A stretch of DNA of 64,000 nt, taken from positions 124,535,484 to 124,599,483 of the forward strand of contig NC_092055.1 in the NCBI RefSeq assembly GCF_003086295.3. The letters are read 5' to 3'. The notes below the pieces were generated by a model that was not told the DNA's origin, did not search any database, and saw only the letters and a program-made list of their open reading frames with translations. This stretch comes from Arachis hypogaea (Eukaryota; Streptophyta; Magnoliopsida; Fabales; Fabaceae). Made by a program: the position numbers and the translations under genes. Shown here in pieces: positions 46,825-58,450 of the stretch (position 1 is the stretch's first letter; the number at the start of each line of letters is the position of its first letter).

Positions 46825-48218
46825 GAGTAAACTACCATTTGTACCCACGAAAGTTGAAAATGCTAACATATCTACCCATAGAAAAAGGAAATTACCATTT
46901 GTACCCATGAAAAATGATTTTTACAAGCAAAATTATCCAAATCCTAAAAAATTACCTAAATTTCCTAAATTACCCTTATCTTCACCACCACACCACCTCC
47001 TTCACCCAAACTCCTTTCTAACCCTAACCCTCTTCACCCAGCCACCACCCCTCTTTCCCTTTCTAACACACTCTCACCATTACTTCCGACTCAGTCCCCA
47101 CCGCTACTCCAATGGCTCCTTGCCACACCCTCCTCTCTTTCATCCTCACAGTCACAACAACACTTGCTGCCGCTTCCCCGGAGAAGAAGAGCACCTTCAT
47201 GGTGCAAGTACACCATGAAGCCAAGCCCTCCATCTTCCCAACCCACAAGCACTGGTACGCTTCCCACTAACCACTCCATCATCCTCATCTACTCATCACC
47301 TTACCACCATCACCACCACCACTAACCCCAAATTGCCTCTGTTTCCATTCTTGCAACCTCCAGTGTCAGTGTCAGTGACCACCCCTCCTTCTCTTCTTCC
47401 CTGTCTCGCTCTTGCCGAATAGAGGACCTTCGCACCCACCCCGCCCCTGCTTCGCCGCCGCTAGCAACCCTAGAGCCGCAGTGCCCCTTCTCCTCTTTTC
47501 ACCGCCGACCACCCTCACCAACCGGGGCTACCTTCTCTTCATCACCGAACCAGTGCCCCTGACGGGCCACCGCGCCAGCCGCCACTACCGCAGTCCCCTT
47601 TGCGAACCAAATTCGCGGTGAGCTCTCTCTCTCTCTTTCTGTCTCTTTCACCATTTTTCTTTTCTCCCAGAAAAAGTGAATCCAAATACATGAGGCTTCT
47701 GTATTTGATTGTTCAGATTTGATCCTCTCTCCTCACTCTCTTCTCACCTTGGATCTGTGTTCTTTTTCGCCCTATTTCTATTAGCTTTCTCCATGACACC
47801 CTTTTCAATGTTTTGTTCCCTCAAACAGCTTCAGATTCAGCTGAAACCAAGATCCAATTTTGACTCTCACCCATCGTCATCTATTTCAAATTCCTCTCTG
47901 GGGTGATTTTGATTCCTCCAAAGGTGAAGGTTATGGTGATGAAGGAGTGGCAATGAGGTGGTTTATGGCAGAGGTGGTTTGTGGCAGAGAAATGGAGGTT
48001 AGATCGGAGAGTGTTCATGTGATGCGAAGAGAGAGATGGGGGATGATGCTAGCAATGGTAATGATAAGGGTATTTTGGGGTTTTTAGATAATTTTTTAGG
48101 GTTTGGATAATTTTGCTTGTAAAAATCATTTTTCATGGGTACAAATGGTAATTTCCTTTTTCTATGGGTAGATATGTCAGCGTTTTCAACTTTCGTGGGT
48201 ACAAATGGTAGTTTACTC
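46825..48218. mobile_element. Pack-MULE carrying a subtilase fragment (1394 bp)
   Basis: Termini GAGTAAACTACCATTTGTAC and inverse, with TIRs of about 150 bases. A perfect duplication TAATTTTATA lies at 46815-46824 and 48219-48228. A subtilisin-like protease start lies inside on the plus strand. Confidence 0.92.
47112..47370 (+). pseudogene. Captured N-terminus of a subtilisin-like protease (SBT1.5-like)
   Basis: From ATG 47112 the frame reads MAPCHTLLSFILTVTTTLAA, a signal peptide, then TFMVQVHHEAKPSIFPTHKH and WYAS, the start of the I9 propeptide of plant subtilases such as SBT1.5. Loss of one base after WYAS (near 47268) puts a stop in frame. The expected LTTPSSSS continues in another frame to about 47370. 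Catalytic D/H/S segments are absent. It is a transposon-captured, frameshifted fragment. Confidence 0.65.
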
Positions 48219-48228
48219 TAATTTTATA

Positions 48229-48760
48229 TTACGTAGTAATATTTTAAAAAATAAATATTTAACATATTTTTTTATCTTAAACTAAAATAATTTATCATAT
48301 GTCAAGTAATATAGATAAAATTTAATTATTTTATATTTTATATATTGAAATAAAAAATTTTAATATGAATTTATTTTTAACATAAAAAATGTTACTCTAT
48401 ACTTATTGAATTTAATAATAAAAAAGATTCATAATTTTTTATATGTTGATATGTTCTGTATTGTTTATTTAAATTTACTCTAAAAATAGAAATGTTATTA
48501 TTTGTGTAGTAATATGCTCTATATTAATTAAAGTCTTTTAATATTTTTTTATAACATTAATTAATTTTTATTTTATAAAATCTAATAATATATAAAAATA
48601 ACATATTTAATGTGTACAAAATTATTGATCTCATATTCTCATTTTAGACACCCCATCTAAAAAAGACTCCATAAATATAATGAAAGAAAATTAGATATCC
48701 TATATTTTTTGTATACAAAGGGGCCAAAGGTCTAAGATCCCCTATTTTAATATATTATTC
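48229..48760. other. AT-rich gap between MULEs
   Basis: AT-rich, with no feature recognised. Confidence 0.5.
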
Positions 48761-48770
48761 TGGGTTAATG

Positions 48771-51580
48771 TTCAAATTCGTCCTTGAAAGATCACGCGAT
48801 CTTCATTTTCATCTCCGAATGATTTTTTTAATCAAATTAGTCCCTGAAAGATAAACTGTTAGTCAAATTAGTCCTTCCGTCAATTGAATGATGACGTGTC
48901 ACGTTAAGTGCCACGTGGCATGATGATGTAACACGTCACGTGTCACTTAACATATAAAAAAGTTTTTTATTAGTCAAAATAGTCCTTGAAAGTCCATACG
49001 TAAGTCATTTTCATCCCTCAAATTTTAAAAATTAGTCAAACTAGTCCTTATATAATTTTTTTTTATTTTTTTTCATAAAATTATCTATCTCCTTTAATTC
49101 TTCTCAAAATCTCTCTTATTCTTTTCTATTCTAAAACTTTTTTCTTACATTACTACATTTTGCTGGAATATATATATATACTCAAAATTGAAATGTATGT
49201 ATTTATTAACCTAAACAAAGTTATATGCTCAAAATCAAAATTTATGTATGTTAACATAAACAAAGTTATACCACTATTTTTTTTCTACTACATCTTTTTT
49301 TTTCCATTACGATATTACTTATATATAGGATGTAATGGTAGTGATACTTAGAGTCAAAATTCAAGAATATCCACAAATTTTGCTTCAATTCCAAACTTTA
49401 CAAAATATTAAAAATTTGTTGGTTAATTATTATTAGGGGTAAGTACTGTTTTGGTCCCTAAAGTTTAGGGCCAGAATCGAAATCGTCCCTCTTCTAATTT
49501 TGGATTTAAAATCATCCTTAATGTTTTTTATTGTATTAAAATCGTCCTTATAATTTTTTTTGGACAAAAATACCCTCACCGCTACCAACACAATTACCTC
49601 CTCCACCACCACCACCACCACCAACACCAACACCAACACCAACACCACCGCCACCGCCATCGCCACCGCCACAACCAGCACCAACACCACCACAGCACCA
49701 CCAACACCACCACCACTACCACCACCACCACCACCACCATCACCACCACCATAGCAAACAACAAACAGAGATCAATTAACAAACTTCTTCCATCAATAGC
49801 AAACAACAATTTAGAAATCAAGAAATTCAGAAATCAAGAAAACCAACAACTCAAAACCAACAATGATTCAACAAATAAAAAATTCAACAAATCAAGAAGC
49901 AGAAGAAGCAGAAGACGAAGCAGAAACAGAAATCGAAGCAAGAAGCAGAGGCGGCGAGCAGCAGCGGCGAGGCGGCGACCAACAGCGGAGCGGAAGCCGA
50001 CGACGACGAGGAGGTCACGGCGGCGACCTCCCTGTTTCTCCCCCCTTCTTTCTCTCTCCACCCCTGGTAGCGTGGTGAGGACGATGGCGGCAGCGCGGCG
50101 AGGACGCGGTGGTGATGAAGGCGCGGCGGCTCCAAGCCCGTGACCCCCCTCACTCGCAATCCATCTCTCTTCGTGGTTCTGCTCACGATGGCACGAGGCA
50201 AATGGCGTGATGGTGGCGGCAACTGAAGCACGAACGGCGGCGACAGGGTCTGACGGCAGCAACGCGAGCAGCAGCGAGCTGCTCCCTCCCCGGCGCCATC
50301 CCCCTCCCCCCCTTCCTTGCCCCTGCACCTTCGTATACCCCCTACCCACGCGTTTTCTTCCCCCTTCCCCAAACACGCGTTTTGTTTTTTTTTTATTTTA
50401 TAAATTTTATTATTAAAATAGGAATAGGGGTAGTTTAGGAATTAAATTAAAAATTTTAATAAAAAGGACGATTTTAATAAAAAAAAAAAACCTTAAGGAT
50501 GATTTTAAATCCAAAATTAGAAGAGGGACGATTTCGATTCTGGCCCTAAACTTTAGGGACCAAAACAGTATTTACCCCTTATTATTATTATTATTATTAT
50601 TATTATAAACGAATTGCTTCTTAAGCGTAATATGTGCAAACATCATAATAAATTTGTGTGTTTCATATGTTTGAGATAGATTATATAATTTTTCTTTTAA
50701 TTTCACAAATCAATGAGATAAAATGAAATAGAAAATATTATACCTATGCATAACACATGCTACTCCGCACTAGTACATTATATAAATAGATATGCTTCGT
50801 ATTAAAATAAAATTCCTTTTGTTTTAAATGAAATATTTAAAAAATTATATTAGAATATTAAGATTCAAAAAGTGAGTCCATAAACCAATTTTTCAATTAT
50901 TGAGTTTTACTATATAAATTAAATAATAATAAAAGTTATAATTTTAAAAAATTTAAAAGATTTAAAATTTAAAATAATTACTATATTATTTAGTAAAATT
51001 TAAAATATTAAATTTTTAAATATATAATCAACAATAATTTGATAAACTCGTTTAAATAAAAAAAAATTCACATAAAAAATTACAATTTGAAAATGTAAAA
51101 TTTTAAAATACAAATGACAAAATAACTTTATAAAAATTTAATTATTTTTATTATTTTATGTAAAGAGAATTTTGTTTATTAAGATTTAAAAAATAATATT
51201 AAAATTAGTAGTATAAAAAAATATTATAAATTTAATATTATAAAAAAATTATATAAGGATTAGTTTGACTAATTTTTAAAATTTGAGGGATGAAAATGAC
51301 TTACGTCTGGACTTTCAAGGACTATTTTGACTAATAAAATTTTTTTTATGTCAAGTGACACTGACCTATCACGTGGCGTGCCAGGTGTTACTGACCTGCC
51401 ACGTGGCGTGTCACGTCATCATGCCATGTGGCACTTAACGTGACACGTTATCATCCAATTGACGGAAGGACTAATTTGACTAACAGTTTATCTTTCAGGG
51501 ACTAATTTGATTAAAAAAATCATTCGGGGACGAAAATGAAGATCGCATGATCTTTCAGGGACAAATTTGAACATTAACCC
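48771..51580. mobile_element. MULE with about 300-bp TIRs hosting another MULE
   Basis: Termini GGGTTAATGTTCAAATTCGT and inverse; the inverted similarity runs about 290-300 bases (to about 49060 and from about 51275) and includes GTGCCACGTGGCA. Candidate duplication ATATTATTC (48762-48770) and ATACTATTC (51581-51589), 8 of 9. Without the inner element at 49436 it is about 1.66 kb and has no coding sequence. Confidence 0.85.
49436..50578. mobile_element. Nested MULE with (CAC)n core (1143 bp)
   Basis: Termini GGGGTAAGTACTGTTTTGGT and inverse, with TIRs of about 130 bases. A perfect 9-bp duplication TTATTATTA lies at 49427-49435 and 50579-50587, though it sits in a TTA-rich tract and is therefore weaker evidence. 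The interior is a long ACC/CAC trinucleotide tract (49596-49752) and a GC-rich stretch (49960-50330) that may be captured gene sequence; I recognise no protein. Confidence 0.88.
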
Positions 51581-51719
51581 ATACTATTCCCTTCAAAATA
51601 TTAACACTCCTAATATTTAACATTCATATAAATACACCTCTATGGAGCCAACAAACTCCTGCCACCAAAATCCAACAAGAGGCCACTCATTAGCCATAGT
51701 ATGAGGAGCCTACTTATCA

Positions 51720-52115
51720 GTAGGGGTGGGCATGGTTTGGATTTTTATAAATCCAAACTGGATCCATTTCAGAACCAGTTTTATGGTTCATAAAACTAAA
51801 CCAGAATTGGATTGAAGAGAGAAATCGGTTCTAAATCGGTTTGAAAAAATAAAAACCGATTTTAAACTGGTTTTAGAATTTAAATCCGGTTTTACCTACA
51901 AACCGGTTTTAAATCCAGTTTTATGTATAAAACCGGTTTTAAATCCGGTTTTTTTTTAAATCCAAATCTAAAATCTGGTTTTTTTATAAAATCCAGTTTT
52001 AAAACCAGATTTTTTAACCAAAAATTCAGTTTTAAAACCAATTTTTGAAAATCCAGTTTTAAAATCAGTTTCTTTAAACAAAAATTCAATTTTAAAACTA
52101 GTTTTTAAAAATAAC
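51720..52115. repeat. Truncated hAT-like element with AAACCGGTTT repeats
   Basis: Starts TAGGGGTGGGCATGGTTTGG, a typical left end of a legume hAT MITE family. It continues with about a dozen overlapping AAACCGGTTTTAAATCCGGT words in both orientations to about 52115. No matching right end (TGCCCACCCC) was found, so it is probably truncated. Confidence 0.6.
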
Positions 52116-52466
52116 TAGGTATCAATGTACTAATATAGACATGCAACAAAGAAATGGATAGTAATTTTCTTTGCAACCTATTAGTTAATCCAATAAGGCA
52201 ACTCAATTTAAAATATTTCTATTTCTCCCTAAACATTTCCTTATTAACATGAATTTGCACGTCAAGTAGTTATTGTCACCACATTGCAGATCAACAACAT
52301 TAAGACTGTTTATTAAGTAAGCCATGCAAAGCAAACTTGAGCAGTAGCATAAAAGTGAAGATTGGATCAGAACAAGAGAAAAAATTGGATATGATAGAAT
52401 GCAGGGTATAGTAGCGAATTTCAGAATATTGATTTGAAAATTACAAAACTTGCATTAACCACATAC
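52116..52466. other. Stretch left of the ELMO exon
   Basis: On the minus strand this should hold the following ELMO exon; I found none. AT-rich. Confidence 0.4.
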
Positions 52467-52534
52467 TTGTGCTCTGTTTTGGAACCATCAAAGGGCACTT
52501 CAAGCCAGTGCCTCAAATTTCTTAGTCTTTCTTC
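52467..52534 (-). pseudogene. Isolated ELMO-domain exon
   Basis: A 68-base exon with good borders (acceptor TTTTGTAG, donor GTATGTGG) encodes EERLRNLRHWLEVPFDGSKT then EH. Plant ELMO/CED-12 domain proteins carry a closely similar VPFDGSRPDHQ segment. No preceding or following exon was recognised on either side, and truncated transposons lie just downstream. Probably a relic of a broken gene, or one exon of a gene whose other exons are too short for me to see. Confidence 0.5.
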
Positions 52535-53510
52535 CTACAAAAGGAATAAATAACAAAGAACAATAAGCAACAGGTTACATACCAAATAATATATAAACTA
52601 CAAACAATAGATAAAATTCTACAAAATGCAATAAGATGTCATTCTTCAACATATACTAATATAAAAGATAGGCACACTCCAAAAATAAGACAGTGAAGGA
52701 ATCAAAATACTGATGAATTATAAGTTTGAATATATTTATTAAGGCTTGCTTTTATCATGTGAAAAATTTACATGAATATTTCAACAAAATACACATAATC
52801 AGTTCTAAATAAACATCCACTGCCTGCCTACATCTTTACAAATAATACCTCAGACATTCAAGACACTGAGTCGCAATATCAAACTAACTCCAGTGATGAG
52901 ATCATACAAGCATATACAATGACAATCTTTTCATATTAGATTGAGTCGGCTACATATACAATGACAAAATTGTGCTATCTTAATTATCCTGAAGCTTCTT
53001 CACTTACTGAACCTCCTAATTGATGTGCACCCTTTAAGACAATTCCGTTACCCTGTACTATTACGTTACGGAGAGAACTCCTAACCCAGCAAACGAAGCC
53101 GCTACTCCAACACACAAGTTGTCTACGAATGTTCAGCATCTGACAAGGGCGCCATCAACTTTTCACATGCGTGTCTCAATCCCAACGGCTAAAGCAGAAC
53201 CCCTTTATCTTTGTACATTATGAGATCTGTATGCTATAATTCTCCTTCAACTAAATATCAAATTCTTTATATTTCTGTATTTTTATCCAATAGTAATTAA
53301 ACTTAGCATGAGATAATTTGACACAAAAATATCTAAAATTTTTAAATTTTTTAAATATGTAAATTATTACTCTAAAAATACTTATAGAACCAATATATGA
53401 AATATTTAGATTTAATAAAATATAAAGTGAAGTAAAGTTAGGTGCCTAACCGTTTTTTAAACCAAATTTTTAATTAAATCATTGCACGTTTTGTATATAT
53501 GCGGGAGCTG
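52535..53510. other. Stretch right of the ELMO exon
   Basis: Mostly AT-rich. A GC-richer patch at 53040-53220 has a partial minus-strand frame (AAFAGLGVLSVT-like) that I do not recognise. It could hold upstream ELMO-gene exons. Confidence 0.3.
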
Positions 53511-53523
53511 CTTTTTATGCAAA

Positions 53524-53614
53524 TTTTTTTTTTTAACAAAAAATAGGAGACTCAAACTCGTAACCTCTTAAATGAGTATGGAGAGACTATACCATTTGAA
53601 CTATAACTCATTGG
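53524..53614 (-). mobile_element. tRNA-derived SINE, minus-strand copy
   Basis: On the minus strand: CCAATGAGTTATAGTTCAAA, TGGTATAGTCTCTCCATACT, an A-box-like TAGTTCAAATGG, a decayed B box (AGTTTGAGTCT) and a poly(A) tail. Flanks CTTTTTATGCA (53511-53521) and CTTTTATGCA (53615-53624) form a target duplication with one indel. Same family as the copy at 54328. Confidence 0.85.
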
Positions 53615-53624
53615 CTTTTATGCA

Positions 53625-54314
53625 CTTTTTTTTAATGTTATTTCTTTGTTATTTTACATTGTTGTTTAATTTCTTCTCTTTTTTTTTAACTCATCCTTTT
53701 TTTATTTTTACCATCATCATTCTTGTCGTCTTCATTTTCTTCTTCTCTTATATATGTTCAGAAAATTAGAATACAAAAACTTTGATGTAAAATACATAAA
53801 TTTTAGTATATAATACAAAAATTTTTAAAGAATCACATGTCAGAATATTAACACCCAACCAATAAAATACACACAGTATATCAATTTTGGTGTACATCAG
53901 TACATCACATAAATCTTGGTGCAAGCACAAAAATTTTAGTGTGTAGCATAGAAATTTTTAAAAGACAACTTACTTAAACCATTAACTCACTCAACTAATA
54001 AAATACATTCGTAGCAAAAATTTATATGTTATATATAAAAATTTCTATACTATTTAATAAGTGTGTTATATGCAAATTTTTATATTATATCAATAAATTT
54101 TTGAACTTTTCAATCAAATTTTTGTGCTACAAAAACACAAAAAAAAAAGTGATAACGTATGTATATTTTTTTTGTTAAACTTATATCACCTTAATTAAAC
54201 TTAATTATAAAAATTCTTGTACATATAGCATCACCGTATAAAATGAATATCAAAATTTAGTTGTACATAACGAACTGATCGATACAATAGATATCTTTAA
54301 TAACAGATAACATT
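53625..54314. other. AT-rich stretch between SINE copies
   Basis: AT-rich; no gene or element recognised. Confidence 0.5.
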
Positions 54315-54327
54315 GGATGTAACTTGC

Positions 54328-54435
54328 CAATGAGTAATAGTTCAAATGACATAGTCTCTCCATACTCAATTAAGAGATTGCCGATTGCGGGTTCGAATCT
54401 CCTATCTTTGGTAAAAAAAAAAAAAAAAAAAAAAC
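54328..54435 (+). mobile_element. tRNA-derived SINE, plus-strand copy
   Basis: Starts CCAATGAGTAATAGTTCAAA, with A-box-like TAGTTCAAATGA, intact B box GGTTCGAATCT near 54393 and a poly(A) tail to 54434. The 13-14 base target duplication is GGATGTAACTTGC (54315-54327) and GGATGTAACTTTGC (54436-54449). Confidence 0.9.
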
Positions 54436-54449
54436 GGATGTAACTTTGC

Positions 54450-54894
54450 TTAGCCATTTAATCGTAACTCCATGTTTATCTTATTATACTATTATATTTT
54501 ACTATAAAAATATAAAATATCTGTAGCTTAACACTAATAAATAAATCAACTCAAATGCTTTTCACAAGAGATCTCAAGATCATGGCTTTTAATGCCCCAA
54601 GAGCAAAAATTGGTTTACCAATTTATATATCTTTTAAGGCGGAGAACTTTTACAAAGAATAATCCCAAAGCCATCCTTAGAGGATTGAAGGTGATTTACT
54701 CAACTCAACTAATACATGGATATAACATTTTTCACATTATACCAAAGATTGATGACTACAAGGAGACCGGTGTCATGTTTCCCACTTAGAGAAAACCATT
54801 TCAAGGCCAACTGTAAGATACAATAATCATTTATAATTCATAATAGATGATTAGCAGATTAAGAATTTTGTGGAAGGAGCCATCATAACAAATT
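54450..54894. other. 3' flank of GAUT8-like gene
   Basis: Includes the 3' UTR of the minus-strand GAUT gene. No separate gene. Confidence 0.5.
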
Positions 54895-57260
54895 TTAGAG
54901 ACCAAAATTGCAGGATTGAACAAACTCTAACTCAAAGTCAACAAACTTTGTCCAAAGTGGCTTAAACTGATTCATAGCAATGTCAAGCCATGGTTTCATG
55001 TTACCATTGAAGTGGACCACTGCCGCATTGTTGATCTCTTCCATGCTGATGCTTGGGTTATAACCAAGCCCAAGAACATGCCATGATTTCTCTAGTGGCT
55101 TTGTGGTTGAGTAGAATGTGATAAGACCTGGAGGTAATGTCCCTAGTTTCCATAATGTCCTGTTCTCATTCTGCAACAGCATCAGCATAAACCAACTTAA
55201 ATATGGTAAACAATAGTTGTGAGGCATGATTCTAATGCAGAAAGATTGCAAACAAAATATTAATATATCCTAGCTTCTGAAGATGCAGCCTCTGACACAT
55301 TAAGTAGCAATCTACACATGGAATCATATAGTGAGTTACATTTGAGATTTAAGAATGCAATTTATTAACACCGTTATGGCATAATCAAATTAATAAATCT
55401 CTCGTAGTCTTACCAGATTCTGCCAATAATGGTACTCTTCCGTGCACTTTTCCCTTCTCCAAGCATCCAAATCAAAGAAATTCATTCCATACGCCCATGC
55501 GCAAGCCTTAGGGTTGAATTTTGCTTTTATCAAGGGGTGTGAGAAATTCATGTACTGTGCATATCTATGGAATGATCCGAAACATGTTTCTACAGCTCCA
55601 TTCACCTTGCCATCCATATCAATCTTCCATAACCCAGTAAGGTCCTTCTGAACCACTATGTCATCATCCAAAAACAGAATCCTATGGAGCTTTGGATACA
55701 TCTCAGGCAAGTAAAATCTCAGGTGGTTTAGTATTGACAAATACTTTGGATTCCTGAATTTCATATTTGTAGTGTCCTTTGTGGCGTTCTCAAGCTTGTT
55801 TTCAAAGTAAAATTTCTGCAGGTTAGCAGATTCCAGCTGTCGAAGCACCGGCACGTACGATGAATTCAGGAACGTGTAGTCTTCAACTGCCTTAACCTCA
55901 ATATGTGCCCCATTATAATCCTTCAACTTAAACATCACTTGCATCGCTCCAAGATTCATCTTATCAGTCACAACATGAAACACATGTTTCCACGGTTCCT
56001 TTGCATTCTTTGTGGCTGAATTGACCACAACAGATGCTGCAACGACGTTGTCCGAGAATATGGCATAGTGATAAAGTTTAGGATCTTCGAGTTCTGGAGC
56101 AGTAGGCTTCCCCTCATCCAAATACTTCTCTGGATGTGCAATCCTCTCCTCCATCAACCTCATTGAGATACAGTGCAAGCTCTTCGGGATTGACTTAGCT
56201 GCAATCAAGCTGGAGAAAGCTCCTTGCTTCTTTGCCTTGGTCAACTGCTCATTCACAGCGAAAATTGTGTCCTTCAACTTCTGAATCTTTAGCTGATTAT
56301 CAAATGATTCTTTGGCTTCACCAACTACTTGGCGAGCTGTCTTAATCCGCTCCTTTACTTCCTTTTCCAATTGGCGAAGCACTGCTTCATCGATTACCCC
56401 ATCAGAGCCGAAGAGGGAAGTGTACTGAGGTTTGTTCATTAGATACGAGAAGTCCCTTGAGAGTTCGGCAAAAACTCTAACAACCTTGGAGCTCTCAAGC
56501 TTGAGTTTCTTTGCATAGGATGCATACATCAATGCAAGTATGCGGTGATCCTCGGCTTGCTTCTTGATGTGGTCCAACCGAGGCTTCAATGGATCTGTTT
56601 TCAAGGCCAGAATGGATCTCGTTACAGATCCAAATCCACGTGCAACACCATCAGAACCCTAGTTCAGAATCCAAACATCAGATTAGCCAAAAGATCTCTT
56701 TTCATTAATAGACAACTTAGAAACCAAAAGATTTTGAAAAAAAAAAAAAACTTTCTAGTGGCATTCGATCTGTTTCATGGAAAATATCCAAACAAATGAA
56801 TCTGGTTCTATACTTCTCAAGTCACTTTCACCTCCCAAAAGTTAAAAGAAAGATGAAAATAAAATAAAAAAAAAATCCCCTTTTAGTAACATCTTCACTC
56901 AAAGTTTCTTTTTGTTTCTACAGAAATTAGCAAACCAATTGATAAACTTTCGGTTGAATTACGTGAACCAAAAGAAACATAATCACACTAAAGAAGTACC
57001 CTGGTCACTTGGGGGAAAAAATCCATTTGTTTCTCGGGAAAATTACCAGGAAAATAAAGCCTAAAAAGGAGAGAAAGTAAAGTTTGAGTGTTAAAATAAA
57101 TGAAACTCACGATGTTGTTGTTGTGGCGGTGGTGGTAGTGGTGAGTGGTGAAGAGAAATGAGAAAGTGAAAAAAATGCAGAGAGCAATGGAAATAGCAGA
57201 GGTTAAGACTCTAAAAGAGAAACTGAAGCTCCGGTTCCCTTTGGTTTGTGAGTTTGCCAT
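54895..57260 (-). CDS. GAUT8: Homogalacturonan alpha-1,4-galacturonosyltransferase (GAUT8-like)
   Basis: Golgi type II membrane enzyme that adds galacturonic acid from UDP-GalA to pectin homogalacturonan. Exons: 57260-57111, 56658-55414 and 55170-54895, all phase 0, giving 556 aa against about 559 in Arabidopsis QUASIMODO1/GAUT8. A short cytosolic N-terminus is followed by a signal anchor (about residues 17-38, FRVLTSAISIALCIFFTFSF), a coiled stem with LKIQKLKDTIFAVNEQLTKA, then the GT8 domain: LYHYAIFSDNVVAASVVVNS (about 245), FYFENKLENATKDTTNMKFR, the metal-binding DxD in ILFLDDDIVVQKD (381-383), GAVETCFGSFHRYAQYMNFS, WRREKCTEEYHYWQNL and HFNGNMKPW (518-526), ending CNFGL. No lesions were seen. 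Almost every hallmark matches GAUT8 more closely than GAUT9. It is the only complete, intact host gene in the window. Confidence 0.95.
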
Positions 57261-58450
57261 TGTTTGGAATCAGCATCAACGCTTGCAAGGGAAATAGCAG
57301 AGGCTAAGACTCTAAGGATGCTCCCTGCTGCAGTTAAGAATGGACCGGCTTCTGCAAAGAAAAATGCAAGCTTTGATTTTGATAGCTCTGAAGCCCGAGA
57401 ATAGCAGCTTTGATTAGGAAAATATAAATTTTTCATTAACATATATCTTTAAATTACTTTCACACAAGTATTTCTACGAAAAGATCGAATGCAATGTTAA
57501 ATTGGACAAAAATATGCAACATAATCAAAGATTTTCTGTATTTAGTATAAGCTATATACGCAGAGTAATTACTTAACAAAAATTTATAGCTCTTGAAGCC
57601 CCAAAAACGGACAAGAACATCATCTTAATATAATCATCATGCATAAAAAATATCTCAAATTACAAAGGCATCAAGGAAAATAATTACTACATACTTCAGC
57701 CACTGACAAATTCATACAAAACAACATAAAGGATTGTCTAATTTATGTGAAAGAAAAAAAAATTAAGGCCTTCTGCCTTCCGTTTGTCTTTAACTATACT
57801 CAAATGACAAGCAAACAGAAGCAAATTAAGGCTCCAGAATATTAATTACTTCATTCTTTCATAAAGTAATAAGGTTTAACACAAAAGCAAATTAATGCTC
57901 CATTTGAGCATAACAGAGCCCAGAGATTAAAGAGCCCCTACTGAATTTAATCACACATTGAATTTACATCTCATAAAGAGGCAATATCAAAGCTAATCTA
58001 ATAAAATAGATCGATGAACAAAGAAATTTAAAAAATTGAATTCATATATGTTAACACATCAAGTCATCAATAATCAATTAATTAGAAAACAAGATCTTGA
58101 GAGAAGCACAAAAACTAGACGAGAGCAGATCAGTGGAGAGAACTGACCGAAGGCGAGAGAATTCAGAGGCAGCAACGGGACTGGGGAAGCAGAGAGCAGA
58201 GCAGCGGCGGCGAGAGCAGATTTGAAGCAAAAACAGAGCAATGGCGGAGAGAGGCACAGAAGAGCAGAAGAGAGCAGATCGGCGACGAGCTCAGAGGTGG
58301 CAGCGACGGTGGAGAGAGAACAAATAACAGCAGCAAAGAGAGGGGACTGACGCCGGAGATATAAGTGACCGCCGTTGGGGTGTTTGAGAGATAGAGGCCG
58401 GAAACGTGTGTGCGAGTGGGAGAAGAGCAGTAGAGATTTGGGGCAGTGAG
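57261..58450 (-). other. 5' UTR exons and UTR intron of the GAUT8-like gene
   Basis: Upstream of the ATG, 57261-57351 is leader sequence with a good acceptor (TTTCTTTGCAG|AAGCC). The matching donor GCCTTCG|GTCAGT is at 58148, giving a UTR intron at 57352-58147. The first UTR exon (58148 to about 58450) is CT-rich, with TCTCTC and CTGCTC words as in many plant leaders. A 26-base stretch at 57290-57315 repeats part of the signal-anchor coding sequence. Confidence 0.6.

Noticed and set aside
49433..50376. Val-, Thr-, Pro- or Arg-rich frames
   Set aside because: Arise from the CAC trinucleotide tract and GC-rich filler in a MULE; all frames are open, none has a domain.
54380..54420. tRNA-like B box GGTTCGAATCT
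   Set aside because: No cloverleaf can be formed; it is part of a SINE with poly(A) and a target duplication.
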